A stretch of 10,452 nucleotides of DNA, from positions 70,449-80,900 of the forward strand of contig PBXF01000024.1 in assembly GCA_002727515.1 (NCBI GenBank), given 5' to 3'. The translations under genes and the position numbers were made by a program. Below the pieces are notes generated by a model. The model was not told where the DNA came from. It was given only the letters and a program-made list of their open reading frames with translations, and made no database searches. This document shows, in pieces, positions 8,204 to 10,452 of the stretch (position 1 is the stretch's first letter; each line of letters opens with the position of its first letter). This DNA comes from Methanobacteriota archaeon. Lineage in GTDB: Archaea > Thermoplasmatota > Poseidoniia > Poseidoniales > Poseidoniaceae.

Positions 8204-8896
8204 TTACTCTTCTTCGTTATTGGTTCGTTCGTCGGAAATAATTTTGCCACTATCGATACGAATAACTCGGGTAGCATACTTTACGAGTCCTTCATCGTGA
8301 GTTACGAAAACCGACGTGATGTTTTCCTCTTTGCAAGCACTAACCAAAGCCTCCATTACCTTGTTTGAGGTTTCAGTATCTAGATTACCAGTCAACTCGT
8401 CTCCTAACAGAAGTGTTGGTCGCTTTGCGATACTTCTAGCGATTGCAACACGTTGTTGTTGGCCTCCACTTATCTCGCCGGGGAACCTATCAATTTCAGC
8501 TTCAAGTCCTACTAATTTCAGTAATTGCTTAGCCCTTTCACTATCTTTTTTCCCTGACAATTCCTGTATCAGGAGAATATTTTCTAGTACTGTTAGATCT
8601 TGAAGTAAATTGAAAAATTGGAAAACATATCCAATGTTATCCCTCCTAAAAGAAGTCATCTTTTCTGAATGATTTCGAGGAGCTTCATCTCCCAAGAAAT
8701 TGTAACTTCCACCGGTTGGACTGTCAAGGGCTGAAAGACAATTGAGGAGTGTTGTTTTGCCAGACCCAGAGGGACCAAGAAGAATTACACGTTCGCCTTC
8801 GTGGATTTCAAAACTCACTCCATCGAGTGCTTTGACTACGCCGGCTGGAGTTTCATAGTGACGCTCTATATCTTGCATTTCGAGTAATTTCCCCAT
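8204..8896 (-). CDS. ABC transporter ATP-binding protein, MacB/LolD type
   Basis: A complete 230-aa nucleotide-binding subunit. Seen: an A-loop Tyr14 (RHYETPAG), Walker A GPSGSGKT (41-48), Q-loop Gln93 in YVFQFFNLL, the family-typical LQDLTVLEN (98-106), signature ISGGQQQRVAIAR (142-154), Walker B LLLGDE (162-167) with catalytic Glu167, D-loop GNLD (170-173) and switch His200 in VTHD. The length, the FFNLL-type Q-loop region and the TGNLD D-loop place it with the MacB/LolD/FtsE group that partners FtsX-fold permeases, in agreement with the permease gene 9 bp downstream. It energises that permease at the inner face of the membrane. Small departures from the usual sequence are Ile142 for Leu in the signature, and GDELTGNLD where ADEPTGNLD is normal; all catalytic residues are intact. 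A GGTGA element precedes the ATG. Confidence 0.96.
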   Translation of the reverse strand: MGKLLEMQDIERHYETPAGVVKALDGVSFEIHEGERVILLGPSGSGKTTLLNCLSALDSPTGGSYNFLGDEAPRNHSEKMTSFRRDNIGYVFQFFNLLQDLTVLENILLIQELSGKKDSERAKQLLKLVGLEAEIDRFPGEISGGQQQRVAIARSIAKRPTLLLGDELTGNLDTETSNKVMEALVSACKEENITSVFVTHDEGLVKYATRVIRIDSGKIISDERTNNEEE

Positions 8897-8900
8897 TTTT

Positions 8901-8908
8901 TCACCTTC
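8901..8908 (-). promoter_or_regulatory. Shine-Dalgarno site of the ABC ATPase gene
   Basis: On the minus strand GAAGGTGA lies 4 nt before the ATG at 8896 (GGTGA-AAAA-ATG). It matches the anti-Shine-Dalgarno sequence and fixes the start. Its presence implies a leadered transcript. Confidence 0.7.
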
Positions 8909-8971
8909 TATTACAAATCAGCTTGAGCAAATCTGAAAAATCAGTTACCAAAAAATGACAACTTGACTAAT

Positions 8972-8988
8972 CGATCTATTTATCTCAA
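8972..8988 (-). promoter_or_regulatory. Candidate TATA element for the ABC transporter genes
   Basis: The minus-strand sequence TTGAGATAAATAGATCG contains ATAAATAG, the best TATA-like block in the 150 bp between the tRNA and the ATPase gene. It would place transcription start about 50 nt upstream of the ATPase ATG, consistent with the Shine-Dalgarno-bearing leader. This is inference from sequence resemblance and spacing only. Confidence 0.35.
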
Positions 8989-9046
8989 TTACATCCGTCA
9001 GGAAGCGAGATTTAACTTAACCGCAACTTGGTGTGTTTGAAATTAA

Positions 9047-9177
9047 TGGTGCCGGGAGCGGGGCTTGAACCCGCGACCTTCGGATGTCTCAGACATGAGA
9101 AGGGAATTGGTACGTCTCAATTAGTTCCTTGGAACTGCCCTATGAGTCCGACGCGCCACCAACTACGCCACCCCGGC
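9047..9177 (-). tRNA. Elongator tRNA-Met (CAT) with intron and encoded CCA
   Basis: Folded by eye on the minus strand. Acceptor GCCGGGG (9177-9171) pairs with TCCCGGC (9057-9051, one G-T). Then come T8-G9, D-stem GCGT/GCGC with loop AGTTGGTG, G26, anticodon stem TCGGA/TCCGA, loop CTCATA-A with CAT at 34-36, variable loop AGGTC, T-stem GCGGG/CCCGC with loop TTCAAGC, discriminator A (9050) and a genomically encoded CCA (9049-9047). Exons are 9177-9141 (37 nt) and 9085-9050 (36 nt), giving a 73-nt mature body. The G1-C72 pair argues against initiator tRNA, which in archaea starts with A1-U72. A CAT anticodon could also belong to tRNA-Ile2, but the GCCGGGG acceptor is typical of archaeal elongator Met, and archaeal elongator tRNA-Met genes often carry an intron here. 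Confidence 0.94.
9086..9140 (-). other. tRNA-Met intron (55 nt) at position 37/38 with bulge-helix-bulge splice sites
   Basis: The intron interrupts the anticodon loop after A37. The splice structure can be drawn exactly: anticodon stem TCGGA/TCCGA, 3-nt bulge ACA on the 3' side, a central 4-bp helix between exon CTCA (32-35) and intron TGAG, 3-nt bulge TAG on the 5' side, then intron helix GGCA/TGTC (one G-T). Cutting after the second base of each bulge gives TA^G and AC^A, the canonical archaeal endonuclease geometry, and restores a seven-base anticodon loop. Inside the intron, AGTTCC-AA-GGAACT (9123-9136) forms a strong local hairpin. No protein is encoded. Confidence 0.92.
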
Positions 9178-9297
9178 ATGTAGCCTGCCCACCGCCCACC
9201 CCTCTTTGAATAATGCGGCATAATCATCTTTAGAAAATTCAAATTTTAGTTGAAACAACCACAGCCTTCATTCACTGTCATCTTACCGGTCGCTCTG

Positions 9298-10149
9298 ATG
9301 GTAGACATCAATACTGCTTTGGCTGCTGCTGCGACCGAAAGGAAAAATCGTGGCACTGGTACCAAAGAACGAAAGAAAAATCGTTCTGGAGCAGACCTTG
9401 GGATAGAGTCTTTTGACCCAGTAAAGCACGTTGCTAAAGAAAAAGCAGACACGGTTTCAATGTGGCTTGTCCTAGGATTTGGAGCAACTATTGCATTATT
9501 GATGCGTTATGTTGCAATGCCATCGTCACAAGATAGCCCTGATCTCCTGTGGTTTCTACCTCTAATGTGTATTTTCATATTACCTTCGTTGCACAGAGCG
9601 ATATTATCCGAAAAATTTGTTGAGCATTATACCAAAGGAACTTGGTTCAAAGCATCATTTTTACATGTTTTTACATGGCTTGCGTTGACATTTATTCTTA
9701 CAAACGCACCATTTGCAGATATCGTAGCACCGCAAGTTGATAGCGGTTGGGGAATTATATCAGAATCCGAGGACGGATTTGAATATGATAAATCATCAAA
9801 GGATAAAGTGACTATTTTAGAGAATTACACAGGCCAGCATTACTTAGTTTTGTCATTCTCAGACAATGTCTTGGCATCTGGTGCAACATACACAATCAAT
9901 GCTGATTGGAGCGAAGAATCATTGAATAATTCATGGATGGCGATTTCGGTGATTGATGACAAGGCACTCGACCCAGTTAGAACCCACAAATCAATTGACT
10001 ATCCGGTTGCTGTTGCTATCCCTGATTCTCTTTCTGTAGGAACATATGATGTAACAATAGATGTTGTTGAGGACGGAGATCCTTGGGAAAATACCAGAAC
10101 GGTCAAAATGACGTTAGTTGTTGAAGAAATTCCAGAGTTAAGCGAGTAG
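9298..10149 (+). CDS. Unrecognised three-helix membrane protein with extracellular beta-rich domain
   Basis: From the ATG at 9298 the product is 283 aa. A TTG at 9250, directly after an in-frame stop, would add 16 residues (MKQPQPSFTVILPVAL). I prefer the ATG because the TTG extension looks like non-coding leader, but neither start has a Shine-Dalgarno. Numbered from the ATG, residues 13-30 are very basic (ERKNRGTGTKERKKNR) and cytoplasmic by the positive-inside rule. Helices lie at about 54-73, 83-103 and 117-136. The remaining 145 or so residues are acidic and look beta-stranded, with alternating hydrophobics such as TYTINADW and TYDVTIDVVEDG, resembling an Ig-like or cupredoxin-like extracellular domain without visible metal ligands. 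No family was recognised. The 3' end overlaps the convergent RFC gene by 12 bp, and the gene is divergent from the tRNA. Confidence 0.8.
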   Translation: MVDINTALAAAATERKNRGTGTKERKKNRSGADLGIESFDPVKHVAKEKADTVSMWLVLGFGATIALLMRYVAMPSSQDSPDLLWFLPLMCIFILPSLHRAILSEKFVEHYTKGTWFKASFLHVFTWLALTFILTNAPFADIVAPQVDSGWGIISESEDGFEYDKSSKDKVTILENYTGQHYLVLSFSDNVLASGATYTINADWSEESLNNSWMAISVIDDKALDPVRTHKSIDYPVAVAIPDSLSVGTYDVTIDVVEDGDPWENTRTVKMTLVVEEIPELSE

Positions 10150-10452
10150 TTTTGAAAGCCTTGCAGTCAATGCATCGAGTTGAATTGACTCTCCACCACC
10201 CTCAACCAATCTGAAATCAATTTCAGCCATTAATTCAGTAAGTTCTAATTTTTGAATCTCTGATAGGAAATCTGCCCCATAAAGTTCCCTGTGTAATTGG
10301 TTGACAAAATCCGTACCTGCCAAGCCATATCGGTCTAAAATTTCCCTCAATCTTCTTCTTGCTGCATGGAATCCATCCTGTCTGCAAGCCATTAGGTATT
10401 GATGCAGTGTTTCAGGAGGTGCTGTTGCACTAGTCTCGTAGATTAATTCCCT
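10138..10452 (-). CDS. rfcS: Replication factor C small subunit, C-terminal part (5' partial)
   Basis: The frame is open to the window edge; the visible 104 residues run from RELIYETSATAPPETL to the stop. This is the collar domain of the archaeal clamp-loader small subunit: an IYE(x)TxxAxPE-type entry, a helical RRRLREILDRYGLAGTDF segment, QLHRELYG, and the highly characteristic end (AE)IDFRLVEGGGESIQLDAL, which corresponds to NFRLVEGANExIQLEAL in characterised archaeal RfcS. The protein assembles with the large subunit into the ATP-driven complex that loads the PCNA sliding clamp at primer ends. The AAA+ ATPase motifs lie outside the window. The ATG at 10392 is an internal methionine, not the start. 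The last 12 bp overlap the end of the convergent membrane-protein gene. Confidence 0.93.
   Translation of the reverse strand, partial: RELIYETSATAPPETLHQYLMACRQDGFHAARRRLREILDRYGLAGTDFVNQLHRELYGADFLSEIQKLELTELMAEIDFRLVEGGGESIQLDALTARLSKLLA

Noticed and set aside
9086..9140. C/D-box guide RNA inside the tRNA intron
   Set aside because: A CTGA resembling box D is present, but no box C (RTGATGA) or second box pair, so a guide RNA is not supported.
10138..10392. Small stand-alone 84-aa protein starting at the ATG at 10392
   Set aside because: The frame continues upstream to the window edge with clear RFC small-subunit sequence, so this is an internal methionine of a longer gene.

Overview
This AT-rich, densely coded window is almost certainly archaeal. 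A tRNA gene carries a canonical 37/38 intron with a bulge-helix-bulge splice structure. The last gene is the C-terminus of an archaeal/eukaryotic-type replication factor C small subunit. Two start codons are preceded by GGTGA(T) Shine-Dalgarno elements. Large acidic, Asn/Asp-rich membrane-anchored proteins, together with RND and MacB-like transporters, suggest a planktonic euryarchaeon such as Marine Group II/III (Poseidoniales-like). That lineage assignment is inference from style, not from a marker comparison.

Layout. (1) 1-2418, +: the 3' 805 codons of a large surface protein with EF-hand/dockerin-like acidic loops, about a dozen N-glycosylation sequons, one C-terminal membrane helix and a short acidic tail; its start lies outside the window. 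(2) 2472-2834, +: a small Cys-rich DUF2237 protein, clearly recognisable, function unknown. (3) 8896 down to 2835, -: a transport block of MacB/LolD-type ABC ATPase, duplicated FtsX-type ABC permease and, after a 137-bp gap, a 926-aa MMPL/RND (HAE3-type) transporter. (4) 9177-9047, -: elongator tRNA-Met(CAT) with a 55-nt intron and encoded CCA. (5) 9298 (or 9250)-10149, +: a three-helix membrane protein with an extracellular beta-rich domain, unrecognised. (6) 10452-10138, -: RFC small subunit, 5' end outside the window.

How the genes work together. ATPase and permease are separated by 9 bp, with the permease Shine-Dalgarno directly after the ATPase stop, so they are surely one translationally linked ABC complex. 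The RND gene follows on the same strand but has its own candidate promoter. No HlyD/MacA-type adaptor and no outer-membrane factor is present, as expected for a cell with one membrane. RNA and replication genes at the right are ordinary housekeeping genes.

No CRISPR, insertion sequence, phage gene or long repeat was seen. The least explained item is the surface protein at 1-2418. Its C-terminal half carries two short motifs in the same order as in CD36/SR-B proteins, ahead of a C-terminal membrane helix. That is a weak but testable lead.
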